From: Paragonimus westermani | Taxonomy: Eukaryota > Platyhelminthes > Trematoda > Plagiorchiida > Troglotrematidae | Length of the DNA: 64,000 bases | Reading direction: 5' to 3' | Assembly: GCA_008508345.1 (NCBI GenBank) | Contig: QNGE01000103.1 | Coordinates: 1-64,000, forward strand | Part shown: positions 31,811-42,869 of the stretch, piece by piece | Layout: every line of letters starts with the position of its first letter | Numbering within the stretch: position 1 is the stretch's first letter | Notes under the pieces: model-generated | Told to the model about the DNA's origin: nothing | Databases searched by the model: none | The model's input: only the letters and a program-made list of their open reading frames with translations | Translations under genes and position numbers: made by a program

Positions 31811-33082
31811 AATAGAACTTGTACTCACCACCTGCTTTTCAAAACTCACCTTGTTTTAATCAGAGGTGCAATATCGATACTCTGGCAGTATTGAATTGTT
31901 CGCTAACGATTCAAGTTCACACCGAGTTACGNTTCATGCATCGAAAAACGACGGGAATCATAAGTTACTCAAGAAAAAATATGGAAGAAAAATGTCTAAC
32001 TTCGGTATTTGGAAGTTTACAGGGCTCGGACTGAATAGGGGTAAGGAAAACGGTCAAGGTAGGTTATGTAAGAACAAGGAGGAATAATGTATCTCATCTG
32101 AGAAAGAGAGTAGAGCGTAGGGCCACCTTTCAACATCAAGCAAACTTCAGCAATATCAAAATAGCGCAACAAACCTTGACAAAAACAACAGGCAGCTCAT
32201 TTTCATGGCAATTGGTGTGATGTGGCATTTTGGATGTCCGATGCTGCGCCAATCCAGCAGCGTACGCAAATTTTAGCCCCATTGTCGTGCACCCTGCGTC
32301 TCTGGTCTGGTTTCGGGTTGGAATTAATGGTACTGAAACTTTACTGAGCAACGCCTTAAGAATTCAAGTCGGGTGGTGTTTTGGGTGGACTAGAAGGGGT
32401 GAATTTCGGATTATCCACTTTTCATGAAGTGTAAAGCAAGGCGGCCTGATGTTTTCTGGCGCGTCGGCCAACGCAGTATTTCATTAAATTTATGTTACAT
32501 TGTTATTGTTTACGTGGACTTGGGATATTGTCAGGAGGCCGAGACTACAGTGGACAGCAAGTACAGTTCTCTGTCAGTGCCACTGGTTCAAACGCTCGTA
32601 TCGCAAGGCATCTAGTGGGCGACAGTGGACTTGAACAAGTGTCAACTTTCTCATATAGACGGCTAACCTCCTTTAAATCCCGAAACTGGAGGACCAGAGG
32701 ATGTAGTACGTACACACTCTGCACACCAGCGTGCTGGTCAATAGTAAACTTTTTGGTGTGGCAGTTGCCTCACAAAGGAAGCTATCGGGTTGTGCGAATG
32801 CATACAAACAACCATCACAGATCACTTTCACAACAACATTACGACAAACACGCCAAGTAAGACGACAGACCGTAACTTAAAACGCACGCAAACGGGAAAT
32901 ACGTGAGCGGAACCCACAGGAGGCCGCACACAACGTGCTGTCGTTATCGACTACCTGTGAAACTGCGTTTTATCTGGCCGCATCATTTTGGCTTATCTGA
33001 CTTGGTTGAATTTGTGGGAAAAGATCCTTGTAAGTATTGCCCGCGGACCGGAACGCCACGCAAACCCAACTACTAGGCCAAG
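31811..33082. other. No recognisable gene
   Basis: Short frames only. Contains one ambiguous base (N at 31932), immediately after the 30-base repeat shared with 27082-27111. Confidence 0.45.
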
Positions 33083-34030
33083 TTAGTGCGCCCAACGGTT
33101 GGTTAACAGCACCCGGCTTGGATTGGACTGTCGCTTGCGCTCAACCGTCACCGCAAGTGACTTGCGCCGCCTCGCGTACGGTGCTACGCACACACCACGT
33201 ATCCAGTGTAAGCCCGAGGGAATCGGACCAGGAGTTGTGTAAGTGCGGCCATTTTGCTTAGCTGGCCAATGGTGTTTAACCAATTCATGGGGTAGTACGC
33301 TAAGAATACGTGAGCAGACAGAGAGTGCAATGGGAAGCTCTAAACTGAGAAGAAGGAAAAGAAAATATAGCGCAACGAGCAATCCATTATGGGAGTATGC
33401 GTTAGTGCATTGTAGAGAAGATGTGGGGAAAAACAGAATGCAAGGTGGACTGGAAGAAAACTGACAAAACACTCAAAATACAGTACGACAGCAATGCTCA
33501 GGAAAAAGTAGAGAGCCACAGATATCCAGATTTCTCAGGATGAGAGCCGGTGGGCTTTAAACGTCGACAGGCGTTGGTTACTGCGATCAGGATAGAATGG
33601 ATATAATGAATGAAACCAACTTGCACTAACGCACTAGCTCTCTCTTTGCAGATGGTTCACTAAGGGTACGCTGATGACCTGCTAGTTTCAGACGATCAGT
33701 TCATTCCCCGTCGCACACATCACAACGCCATACAGTTATGTCACCACGACCTATGACACGGATGTATTCCTTACGGACCGCGCGCCTCCGTTCAGGGCGG
33801 CGTAGTAGCTGCTGATTGGAGTTGCGGATGTCCTGCAGGACCATGTACCTCAAGACCGTCCCCAGTATCTGAAATTGATGCCACCTGGATAACGTCCTGG
33901 TAACCCAGTTTTTGGCCATCAGGATTTTGCTTACCTGATTTCACGTGTCCGTACAGCAGCTGCCCCGAAATACGATGGTTATCCGTGACGATCGACGTCT
34001 GCTCGTTGAGCTACGCGTAGCCCGAATACG
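33083..34030 (-). pseudogene. Older RTE-like copy: C-terminal coding end plus 3' UTR
   Basis: The minus-strand frame at 33701-33919 ends with RRAVRKEYIRVIGRGDITVW then RCDVC, matching the C-terminus of the intact protein (RAVRKGTIGAIGRGDVTIW then RCDVC) up to its zinc finger. Nucleotide similarity to 36100-36430 continues to about 34030. Below 33690 the sequence follows the 3' UTR of the intact element (33083-33690 against 35456-36030), ending at the same base. Divergence is clearly higher than for the 8079-8245 fragment, so this is an old, 5'-truncated copy. Confidence 0.8.
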
Positions 34031-35455
34031 GATCCCCTAATTGAAAACAAGATTGGACAAATATTTCTACGGTATTACTAAGGAAACTGCTTCGGTAATT
34101 ACACTAAACAAGTCCCAGTCGTTCACGACGACTGTCTCCTCCAACAAAATCAGTTGCTTTCCATTTGGATCAGCAACAGAGAGCATCTTATGTCCCCGGG
34201 CATGTCTCAGGTAGGCCGTCGTGTTACCCATGCTCAAGTGAGCCTCGTCTGTCTTGGGATTCGTACTTTCGGGTTTATTGCGAAGGGTGGGGGAAAATGG
34301 AGGCAGCGTATTTTCACTTACTCAGCCTTAAAAAGAGCGCCCCATGGGTGTTGTGGGATATAGATAGATAGCTGCAGCTTAACACGAACTACTCGTAACA
34401 AAGGAATAATACAGGGTTGAGTATTAAGTTGTATTATACGAATAATCATAAGCATGAAAGTGGTTAGGAACAGGTAAGCCAGCAGACTCACTTGCAATAA
34501 CACAACGTTCTGGTTGACAACAGTGTAAATGGTAATGTCCAAGGTGTATGTTGAGTGTCGGCAGTGTTGCAAAGATAGTACCATGTGAAGGCGATGCGGA
34601 CTTATGCAGTTGTGGTGGAGCTCATGTCCTCGCTTTACGAGTTCCTGACTTGTTCACCGTCTGAGGCGTAGCATCAGAAGTTGTTATGTCTCTTAGAGTT
34701 CCGTCATGGTGTTGGATAGAAAAGGGCCGCTGTTTATCGGGCGAGCGAAGGTGAACAATCGTCTGGTGGAGCCTTGCATGCAGAGTGGACCGGGACTGCT
34801 GAACCACACGCTGGCGTGTGGGGTGCGTATTGTCTGTATCTGATTTTGGGACTGGAGCAAGGTACCAATCAGTTACTAGCGGAAAAGGCGGCAAGTTTTA
34901 TCCGGCGGGACGGCGCTACAGTATGATATTCGTTTTACGTTGTATGGTCATGGTTTGTATGGGCTTTGGACACTGCTGAAGCCCCGAGTCCCGGGCAGGC
35001 GAGCGACTGGGGTCCGCAACCAAAGCATTTGGTTCAAAAACCTCTACCACACGGCGGCGGGTAACACACGCATGTAAGCACACAGTCGCAAAAATATCGA
35101 TCAGACACAGCGACTAAGGCGAATTAGCTACGCGCAGGTTCGGTAACCATGCACGGAAAATGTCCACACAGATTAAGATCAGTGGTAGTGAACAGACAAA
35201 CAGTTCACAACAGCAAAACCGGGCCAGTCAAGAAGAAGCATCAGGCCGAACCAAACCACGACGCACATGCATCATCTACAACGAGAGCATCTGCCTCTAG
35301 TCTGGCTCCTCTCTTTCGGCCAATCTGACACGGCTGGACCGGCAGAGACTGACATCTCAGTCAATATGGCCCACCAGATCAAAACAGCACACAGGCCTGA
35401 CCAGTGCGCCGGGGCAGAGGAAAAGTTCAGTGCACCCACACACATGCTGGCCTAT
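34031..35455. other. No recognisable gene
   Basis: Short frames only. A 90-codon minus-strand frame at 34622-34894 is hydrophilic and carries HLRSPDKQRPFSIQHHDG. Its resemblance to the end of a gypsy polyprotein is too weak to call. Confidence 0.4.
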
Positions 35456-38400
35456 ACGGTTGGCGGCATCCGATTCGGATTAGCCTGTCACAGTGACCGA
35501 AGCCAAAGGACGCCTGCGCTTAGCCATCACTGCAATTGGCTTGCGCTGCACCAATTGCAGTTCCACCAACACACCACATATCCAGTGTAAACCCGGAGGA
35601 ATAAGACCGGGAGGTGTGCCAGTGGGGCCTTTCTGTCCAGCCGGCCAATGCTGGTTAGCCACTTGATTGGCTAATAAGGAAAGGAAACTCTTATCTCTCG
35701 GAAACTAAACAGAGAGGCTGCAATGACGAGATCTACACTGAGAAGAAAGATTTTTGAAGTGTAATACAAGAAGCGTTGCAGTATAGGGGTGCAGGTTAGT
35801 GCATCCCAGAGAAGATAAGGATGAAAAGCAAAGTTCTCATTGGACTATGAAAAGCCAGGCAGACCATTCATCATACATTACATCAACAAAGCCGGAGAAA
35901 AGAATGGGTAGAAGACCACAGACACTCAGGTTTCTGAAAAGAAGAGCGGATTAATTGTCAATGACCACGATGTTGGCCGATGCAGTCATTAACAGAAGTA
36001 GAATAGGTATACCGATATGACCTACCTGAGCCTAGCGTACTCGCCGCCTCTTCGCCGACGGGGTACTATGAGTACGTTGGTGACCTACCAGCCCCAAACG
36101 GCCAGCGCATTCGCGGCCGCACACATCACAACGCCATATAGTCACGTCACCGCGACCTATGGCACCGATGGTTCCTTTGCGTACCGCACGCTTCCGCTCG
36201 CGACCACGCAATAGTTGCTCGTTGAACGCTCGGACGCCCGCCCGAACCGTATTCCTCCAGGCCGTCCGGTTCAACGCCAAATCTTCCCAACATCTAAAAT
36301 CAATGTTACAACGTGAAAGACTTACCTGCACAACATCCTGGTACCTCCGCTTCTGGCCACCGGGATTTCGCTTACCTGACTTCACTTGTCCGTACAGTAA
36401 CTGCTTCGGGATACGGTCATCGCCCATCCGACGGACGTGACCGAGCCAACGGAGCTGGTTCAGCATCAACATGGCTTCCATCCCGTCCATGTCCGCTCGC
36501 CGCATTACCTCAGTGTTCGGAATCATGTCCGACCACCGAATACCCAAGATGCGCCTCAGACACTGAACATGGAAACGGCTCAAATAGCTCACGTTCCGCT
36601 GATACAGTGTCCACGTCTCACTGCCGTACAGCAGGATAGACAGCACCATTGAGCGGTAGACACACAACTTCGTGGCCATCTTCAGGCTGTGATTCTTCCA
36701 GACACGCCTTTCAAGACGTCCGAAAGCAGCGCTAGCCTTTGCCACACGCGCTCTCAACTCGCGGTCCACGGACAGATCTGTCGACAAGTTGCTACCCAAG
36801 TAGCAAAAATCCCCGCAGCCATTCACAGTGTCTCCAGCGATGCGAATTTCGGGTGGAGGTACACAAGCAGCACCTCCACCAGGAGAAGGCTGAAAAAACG
36901 AATACGTCTTACCTGTGTTGATGTCCAACCCGAACTTCGATGCTGCCGAAGCGAATGCTGTAGCTAGACGTTGCAGCTCTTCTTCGCTGTGCGCTAGCAA
37001 GGCGCTGTCATCGGCGAACAGAAGCATCCGCATCCTTGAGGTCTGCAGCCGGGTTGAGGCGCCAAATCGTCGGATATTCAACAGACGCCCGTCCGTCCGG
37101 TACTCCACCTCGACACCATCCTCTCCAGAGTTCTGAAAAGCAACTGTTACCATCGCAGTCAAATATAAACTAAATAGGGCTGGGGCTAGAACACAACCCT
37201 GCTTCACGCCAGTGACGATGTCGAAATCATCAGAGGTCGATCCACACGATTGCACCTTCGCCTTCATGCCCGCATGCAACAATCTAACCATATTGACGAA
37301 CTTACCTGGACATCCAAACTTACCAAGCACCGTCCACAGCGCCTCGCGGTTCACGGAATCGAACGCTTTGGTGAAGTCCACGAACAGGGCATACAAGGGC
37401 TGATTCCGTTCTCGGCACTTCTCCTGAAGCTGTCGAGCAGCAAACACCAGGTCGATTGTACTCCGACTCGACCGAAATCCACACTGCTCCTCGGGAACAT
37501 TCATCTCCAGAACGGACGCATTCAGTCGGTTCAGGAGGATTCTGGCAAGCACCTTGCCTGCACAGCTCAAGAGGCTGATACCTCGGTAGCTGTCGGTGCA
37601 TTGCTTGCTACCCTTCCCTTTGAACAAGGGTACGATGAGGGCATCCTTGAAGTCTTGCGGCATCACCTCGTGCTCCCAGATGGAGTGAACCAGCTGGAGC
37701 AGAGCGCGTTCCAACGCCGGACCGCCATTCTTCAGGATCTCACCTGGCAGCCCATCCTCGCCTGCAGCCTTCCCGTTGCGCAGTTGACCAATCGCCCTCT
37801 GCAACTCCAGCAAGTCGGGGGCGAGAGCAAGCGAAGATTTGACGTCCTGTTGCGGCAGACTGTTAACAGTCGCCCAATCAATTGTAGTAGGGCGGTTTAA
37901 CAGGCTGCCGAAGTGTTTGCGCCATATTCCCATGATGTCTTCCGGCTGGCTGCAAGAACAACCGGTGTCCACGTCTACCAGTGCTTTAGTAGACTGGATA
38001 GACGGACCGAAGATCGCCTTAAGCGAATCGTAAAACTCCTTGTGTTGCCGACGATCTGCGAAGCCCTGCATGCGCTCGCCCTGTTTCCTCCACCAGTTGT
38101 CCTTAATTCCGCGAACACGCTCAGCCAGTTGACGGCGGATATTCCGGAACCTAGTCTTCTTCGCTCCATTGCCAGGGTCCATTGTGCATGTGGCGAACGC
38201 GGCATTCTTCTCTCGTACCAAGTTGGAGATAGCCACGTTGTTGTCATCGAACCAATCCGGGCGTTTCTTGCGCTCCACACCGATCGTCTCGGTGGCTGCT
38301 ACCATAATCTGTTTCTTCAGTTGTTGCCACATACCCTCGGGGGTAGTGGGTACAGGAGCATTGTGCAGGCGAGCGACGACTGCACGTTGAAAGGCAGCCT

Positions 38401-39400
38401 TCGTCTCGAAGTTCTCCAACCTTCTGATATCCAGCTTCTGCCGTTGTCCAAAAGATCTACAATAAACGGACTTGCGTACATGGATAAACAATTTGGTCCT
38501 GACCAGCCTATGATCTGTGCTACATTCAGCCCCGCGCATCACTCGCGTGATGCGCACTTCACCAATGTCGCGCTGCCGCACAATCACGTAGTCAAGTAGG
38601 TGGTGGTGACCGCTTCGTGGATGAGTCCACGTCGTGATGTCGCTCGCATCCAGCTGGAATCGGGTGTTCGTGATAGCCAGCTCGTGAGTAGCACACAGGT
38701 GCAGCAGACGATCACCGTTCGCGTTGACTGAACCAATGCCGTAGGGTCCGAGGACTCCCGGCCAAGCTACAGAGTCGCGCCCAACTCTAGCGTTCAAGTC
38801 ACCCAAAACAAACAGTCGGTCATTCACTGGCGCAGACCGGATTGTGGCGGACAGCTGATCATAGAACTGGTCCTTTGTATCATCAGTGTGACACATAGTT
38901 GGACCATAAACACTAACAAATGTAGCACACTTACCTCGACCGAGTCGCAGGCGCATCGACAGCATTCGGGGGCTGATGCCGTGCGGTTCGCCTATCATCA
39001 AACCATTGATGCGATCAGCGACTGCAAAACAGACACCATGCTCCCGAACACCGTCTGTCGGGTAGCCTATCCAGTAAAAAGTGTACCCGGCGCCTGCTTC
39101 CCGCAACTTACCTTGGTCTGCAAGCCTTGTCTCACTCAAGGCTGCTACGTCGATTCCATACCGCCGCAGTTCCATCGCGATCAGGGCGGTGCGTCGTTCC
39201 GGCCGTTCTGTGGAGCTGCATCGATCCAGCAGAGTGCGCACGTTCCACGTCCCAACCGTAAGCGTGTTGCGTCCACGGCTGGCCTATACACGGACTCGTA
39301 CACACACCAACTTGAGTGGGCCGTTCGTGTAATGCTTTGAGAGACAACGTGGGAGAGTCTTGAATGCGAATAAAAATCATCCGGCAAAACAGTGGAATGG
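35456..39400 (-). mobile_element. Near full-length RTE-like non-LTR retrotransposon
   Basis: One uninterrupted minus-strand frame (36032-39283) encodes endonuclease and reverse transcriptase. It is followed by about 575 bases of 3' untranslated sequence that ends at 35456, as judged from two other copies that stop at the same base (33083 and 8245). The 5' end is not defined; I place it near 39400 only as a guess. The high coding integrity, together with a nearly identical tail copy at 8079-8245, suggests recent activity. Fragments of the same family lie at 1-306, 29245-29448, 31190-31810 and 33083-34030. Confidence 0.85.
36032..39283 (-). CDS. RTE-like endonuclease/reverse transcriptase with C-terminal C2H2 finger
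   Basis: This protein would nick chromosomal DNA and copy the element's RNA into it (target-primed reverse transcription). Numbering from the GTG at 39241 gives 1069 residues. An AP-type endonuclease covers about 1-250, with SETR (36-39), GDLNAR (148-153) and STDHRL (241-246). RT covers about 480-900, with YRGISL (552-557), FVDFTKAFD (620-628), GVKQGCVLAPALF (678-690) and the catalytic FADD (742-745). A C-terminal region has LRWLGHVRRM (930-939) and a C2H2 finger (C1038, C1041, H1054, H1058). The frame is open up to a TAG at 39284-39286 and includes TLTVGTWNVRT, the first endonuclease strand, but no ATG. The first in-frame ATG (39175) would omit that strand, so the start is unresolved. I place it in the RTE-like group by domain order and C-terminal motifs; the exact clade is uncertain. 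Confidence 0.9.
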   Translation of the reverse strand, partial: ASRGRNTLTVGTWNVRTLLDRCSSTERPERRTALIAMELRRYGIDVAALSETRLADQGKLREAGAGYTFYWIGYPTDGVREHGVCFAVADRINGLMIGEPHGISPRMLSMRLRLGRGKCATFVSVYGPTMCHTDDTKDQFYDQLSATIRSAPVNDRLFVLGDLNARVGRDSVAWPGVLGPYGIGSVNANGDRLLHLCATHELAITNTRFQLDASDITTWTHPRSGHHHLLDYVIVRQRDIGEVRITRVMRGAECSTDHRLVRTKLFIHVRKSVYCRSFGQRQKLDIRRLENFETKAAFQRAVVARLHNAPVPTTPEGMWQQLKKQIMVAATETIGVERKKRPDWFDDNNVAISNLVREKNAAFATCTMDPGNGAKKTRFRNIRRQLAERVRGIKDNWWRKQGERMQGFADRRQHKEFYDSLKAIFGPSIQSTKALVDVDTGCSCSQPEDIMGIWRKHFGSLLNRPTTIDWATVNSLPQQDVKSSLALAPDLLELQRAIGQLRNGKAAGEDGLPGEILKNGGPALERALLQLVHSIWEHEVMPQDFKDALIVPLFKGKGSKQCTDSYRGISLLSCAGKVLARILLNRLNASVLEMNVPEEQCGFRSSRSTIDLVFAARQLQEKCRERNQPLYALFVDFTKAFDSVNREALWTVLGKFGCPGKFVNMVRLLHAGMKAKVQSCGSTSDDFDIVTGVKQGCVLAPALFSLYLTAMVTVAFQNSGEDGVEVEYRTDGRLLNIRRFGASTRLQTSRMRMLLFADDSALLAHSEEELQRLATAFASAASKFGLDINTGKTYSFFQPSPGGGAACVPPPEIRIAGDTVNGCGDFCYLGSNLSTDLSVDRELRARVAKASAAFGRLERRVWKNHSLKMATKLCVYRSMVLSILLYGSETWTLYQRNVSYLSRFHVQCLRRILGIRWSDMIPNTEVMRRADMDGMEAMLMLNQLRWLGHVRRMGDDRIPKQLLYGQVKSGKRNPGGQKRRYQDVVQVSLSRCNIDFRCWEDLALNRTAWRNTVRAGVRAFNEQLLRGRERKRAVRKGTIGAIGRGDVTIWRCDVCGRECAGRLGLVGHQRTHSTPSAKRRRVR

Positions 39401-41403
39401 ATAGACAAACGATTATAGTTTAATCACTTTAGTTCAGTTTTGTCTCTAGGACGAAGTGGCGTTGACCAGAAATTGTTCAGTTTCTTGCATCATGGAGCCT
39501 CTGGAAGCGCACTGTGTTTCGGTGACAGAGGAAGACATTCCATGCTATCATGAATACTCACCAGGTCTACCAGCCAATAAGCTGAGGGTGTCAAGCTATC
39601 GACACCTTGAGAACACAAGGTCTTAGTTACCATCCATACGCGAGAGTTCATCCTTTCGTTGAGAGGACGTGAAACAAAAGAAGTGCGTCACTAATACGGG
39701 TTAAAATCTTGCGTATCAAGGCTAACACTGTGAATGGGATAATTAAGTAAATAAAGCAAAGTGGAGATGAGAAAACAGGTAGTTGAAGATTAAAAATTTG
39801 CGGACTTAGGTTTGTGAGCAGGCACACAAAATGGTAGCTCATCCAGACGAAACTAGCACAATGCTTCTGTGAGATGTTGATCGAAATTCATCAGGCTTTC
39901 TTTTGAACTTACTTATAAATAATCCAAGCAAATCGAAAGCACCCAAACACAAACAAAAGAAGTCATGCGTCGCTTGGGACGAGGATAACTTCGTCGAGAG
40001 ACCAGAATGACCGCTTCAGTTCGCCAAAGTAAGAAAAAGCAACGGCGACGGAAAAAATTAGTTCTTATGCGCCACGAAGAAGCACACCATTGAGAAAATA
40101 GAGTGGGTATGAATTATGGAAGCTGCCTAAACGTTTAAAACACTGCGAAATATATCTAAAGTGCGCGCTCATTTCTGTCGGCATACCAAAAAGATCGGCA
40201 TAATCGTTGGGACAACAATGGTTTGCAAACCACCAGAGTCATGCAAATTTTGTGGCGTGTTTCGGTCCGTCAAAATGTTGACGTCTGATGGTGGAAATTG
40301 GTTGTTATATTATTCCAAGGACGTACGCAAGAAATACCGCAATTTCAGACGCACAAAAATGAATGTAAATTTCGACGAAACTGTGAAACCACGTCAAATC
40401 TTCCAGCTTCGAAAGTATCAAGAGATGTTTCATGGCACACTTGTGCCTGTTTGTTCCACAGGTGACATTACATTCATATGCGGAAAACATCCGGATAAGT
40501 CGGCTTACGTACGCTAGGCAAGGCGGGTATGCGTATACTGACTGCCTTCATCCTACGTAGTACGCACCTCACTAGAACATTAATCACTGACAGCACTTCC
40601 TGAAGGTTCTCTGACGTTCGCTTTCGAATCTCGCATAACACACTCACTTGACATTGCAAGTTCCAGTCTGCGTCCAGCGTTTCCAAAGTCAGCATTTACG
40701 ACGAAGTTTCCGTAAACATCCGCTACATGCTGCTTAGTATCAACAGTTGGCATATTGTGCCCAAACAGGCTCCCAGAGTCGTCCATTTTGCTGACAGTGA
40801 GTCTGCGATTTGTAAGGCAGGACTCAAACCAGACGACTGAGAGAGTGGTTGTGTTCTTACTCGGAGCAGCTCACAATCAGCCAGATATTTATCCGGACCA
40901 CATGAGGTCGTGAGTTGCAACAACTTCACGAGAACTGAATTGTTAAAGCCGACAAGAACTAACTCATTAGACATCCCGCACACCTCCCTATACACCCGCG
41001 CTTATCATGTTTCGTACAGCGGTAATACATCTGGAAAGTTTTCAGGAAACCGTGCCACCTTACCCCACCGTACTTCAAAACTGTTTTTGATTTATCGATC
41101 GTCCCACGAACGTAATAACACAGACATCCTCCATTATCTCAGCAGGCACTCCTGAGACTGCGAAAAGTATTGAATTCTCGATTCTGAAACATCGCTTTGG
41201 CAGCTGCAATGCAACCCATGTCCTAAGGATAAAACAGTACCTTCGATTGATAACAGGTTGAATACTGGCTGCATTATCCTGTGTGTATGCATTACTTTGG
41301 TTTCCATGTGATGACACAACTGTTGTCACTCGCAAACGACCACAATGGCAGCCATACCGAATTTCGAAAACATGTGTCAAGCTCTTTCCCAAATATCGGC
41401 CAG
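39401..41403. other. No recognisable gene; one unidentified 118-codon frame
   Basis: The plus strand at 40161-40517 has an ATG-started frame with many Lys and Arg residues and four cysteines in its middle (CKPPESCKFCGVF region). I recognise no family. Minus-strand frames at 40580-40995 are equally anonymous. This is the upstream region of the RRM gene and could contain its promoter. Confidence 0.4.
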
Positions 41404-41665
41404 TCAAGTCGAAGAATGTGAGTCACTAACGCACGTTTTGGTTATATCGATTTCTACGTCAGGTGCTGGGATAAGAAAGTGGAGTGTGTCCTGTAAACGG
41501 GAACAACACGAACAAGCGTGAGCCAAAGGCCCAGTAAGCCATGCACAAGACAGACGCAAACTGAAACGGCTCCAACAATGCAGCAACACGCTTCTTTACT
41601 TACCTCAACTTTAATCCGTGCGCGCCTCCTGGCTTCGAATGTGCGTTGCATCGGTTTAATTTAAA
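41404..41665. repeat. Repeat related to the extra segment of (ATT)n-tailed copy 1
   Basis: About 41500-41665 resembles 1225-1390. Shared blocks include the GAGCC-AAGGCCCAGTA-GCCATGCACA stretch and, about 100 bases on, the CGTGCGCGC-CCT/GCTGG-TTCG stretch. It ends about 165 bases before the start codon of the RRM gene, so it may contribute to that gene's 5' region. Confidence 0.6.
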
Positions 41666-41830
41666 TCGCCCGCGTAAATTTCTGTGGTTAACTCGTGGAA
41701 AAAAGCTGATGCCAACTGGTTTCAAACTTTAATCAGTTTCCGTAGTCACCTCTGTGTGAAATTCTTTTGCGTCGTTTTAACTGGCTCCGTGTCGTTCGCC
41801 GCAGAGTTTCGTTTCATCTCGTCTCTCGCG

Positions 41831-42869
41831 ATGGTGAAGTTGTTCGTTGGTAACTTGAACCCACAGTCGAAGGCGTCCGATCTGCGCAAAAAGTTCGAGG
41901 AATTTGGCAAAGTAACAGAGTGCGATGTAGTTAACAACTATGGATTTGTCGTAAGTCCTCACTATACCTGTGCTTACCCATCCTAGCACATGGAGACTGA
42001 AGCTGACGCGGAAGCCGCTCTAGCTGGCCTGCAGAATGCTGTTCTTGATGGCGTAAAAATTAACGTTGAGCGAAGTCACGGTAAGCGCGGCGGTGGACCT
42101 GGTCCTATGAGGAGACGCTTTCGCGACAACCCCCCGGACCGTTTCCGTGGTCCCCCGCCAAGGTTTATGGGTGGAGGTCCACCACCTCGTATGGGACGAT
42201 ATGGGCCTGGGTGGGATGATGGTTATGGGGCCCCTTACGGTCCTCCCCCCCGTGGTGATCCTCGAGGTTTGTCGTCATTTCATAAATCTTATTAGGTTAA
42301 GGTGGCCCGCCTTACGATTATCCCGCAAACGGTAATCCCGGGCGTTACCCTCCACCAGAGCGCGCCGAGCCAGTAAGGCCTCCTCCACGAGGTCCCGGCC
42401 GTGAACCTTTGCCACCACCACCTGCAGCAGGTGCTGGATATAGAGGTCCGCCGATGGCAGAGTCTGTTCCTCCACGCGATTTTCCGCCAAAGAGCGCGCC
42501 TGCTAGACCAGGGTAATTTCTTTTCGCATCTATTACTGTGTACAAGGTACGACGGGTATGACAATTACGGAGACTATGATCGCTACCGCGAGCCCACTTC
42601 GCAACCAGCCCCGCGGCAGAACGATTATTACGATAATTATGGCAACTACAGCAGTGGTGGGGCGTATGAGTAATTATCTGTCTTGCAACCGGTATCATCT
42701 TAGTGATTATAGGGAAGGCGAGAGGCCTCCCGCTGCCTCATATGATTCGGGATATGACTATGGATACTACGATTACGGCACAGGCAATCGGTCTCCTGCT
42801 CCTCCAAGGTGACCATTGTTCGTTTGTTTTTAATCTCACCGTTGCAGGTACAATTATGGTCGGCCGTAA
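41831..42869 (+). CDS. Lark/RBM4-type RNA-binding protein, one RRM, six exons with tiny introns
   Basis: Exons: 41831-41950, 41987-42266, 42302-42512, 42547-42669, 42704-42808 and 42848-42869 (TAA stop). The introns are 36, 35, 34, 34 and 39 nt; all begin GT and end AG, and they join in frame to give 286 residues. The protein starts MVKLFVGNLNPQSKASDLRK. RNP2 is LFVGNL (residues 4-9) and RNP1 is NNYGFVHM, split by intron 1. The RRM ends near residue 74 with GVKINVERS. The rest is low complexity: RRRFRDNPPDRFRGPPPRF, PPRG and RGP repeats, then a DYDRYRE and YDNYGNY-rich end. The MVKLFVGN start and the ECDVVNNYGFVHME block are typical of Lark/RBM4/RBM14 RRMs; those proteins usually have two RRMs and a CCHC knuckle, absent here. 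A nuclear role in pre-mRNA splicing or mRNA regulation is inferred from the family. Confidence 0.85.

Noticed and set aside
37250..38599. Long plus-strand frames of 216 and 228 codons
   Set aside because: They are antisense shadows of the RTE-like RT and endonuclease at 36032-39283.
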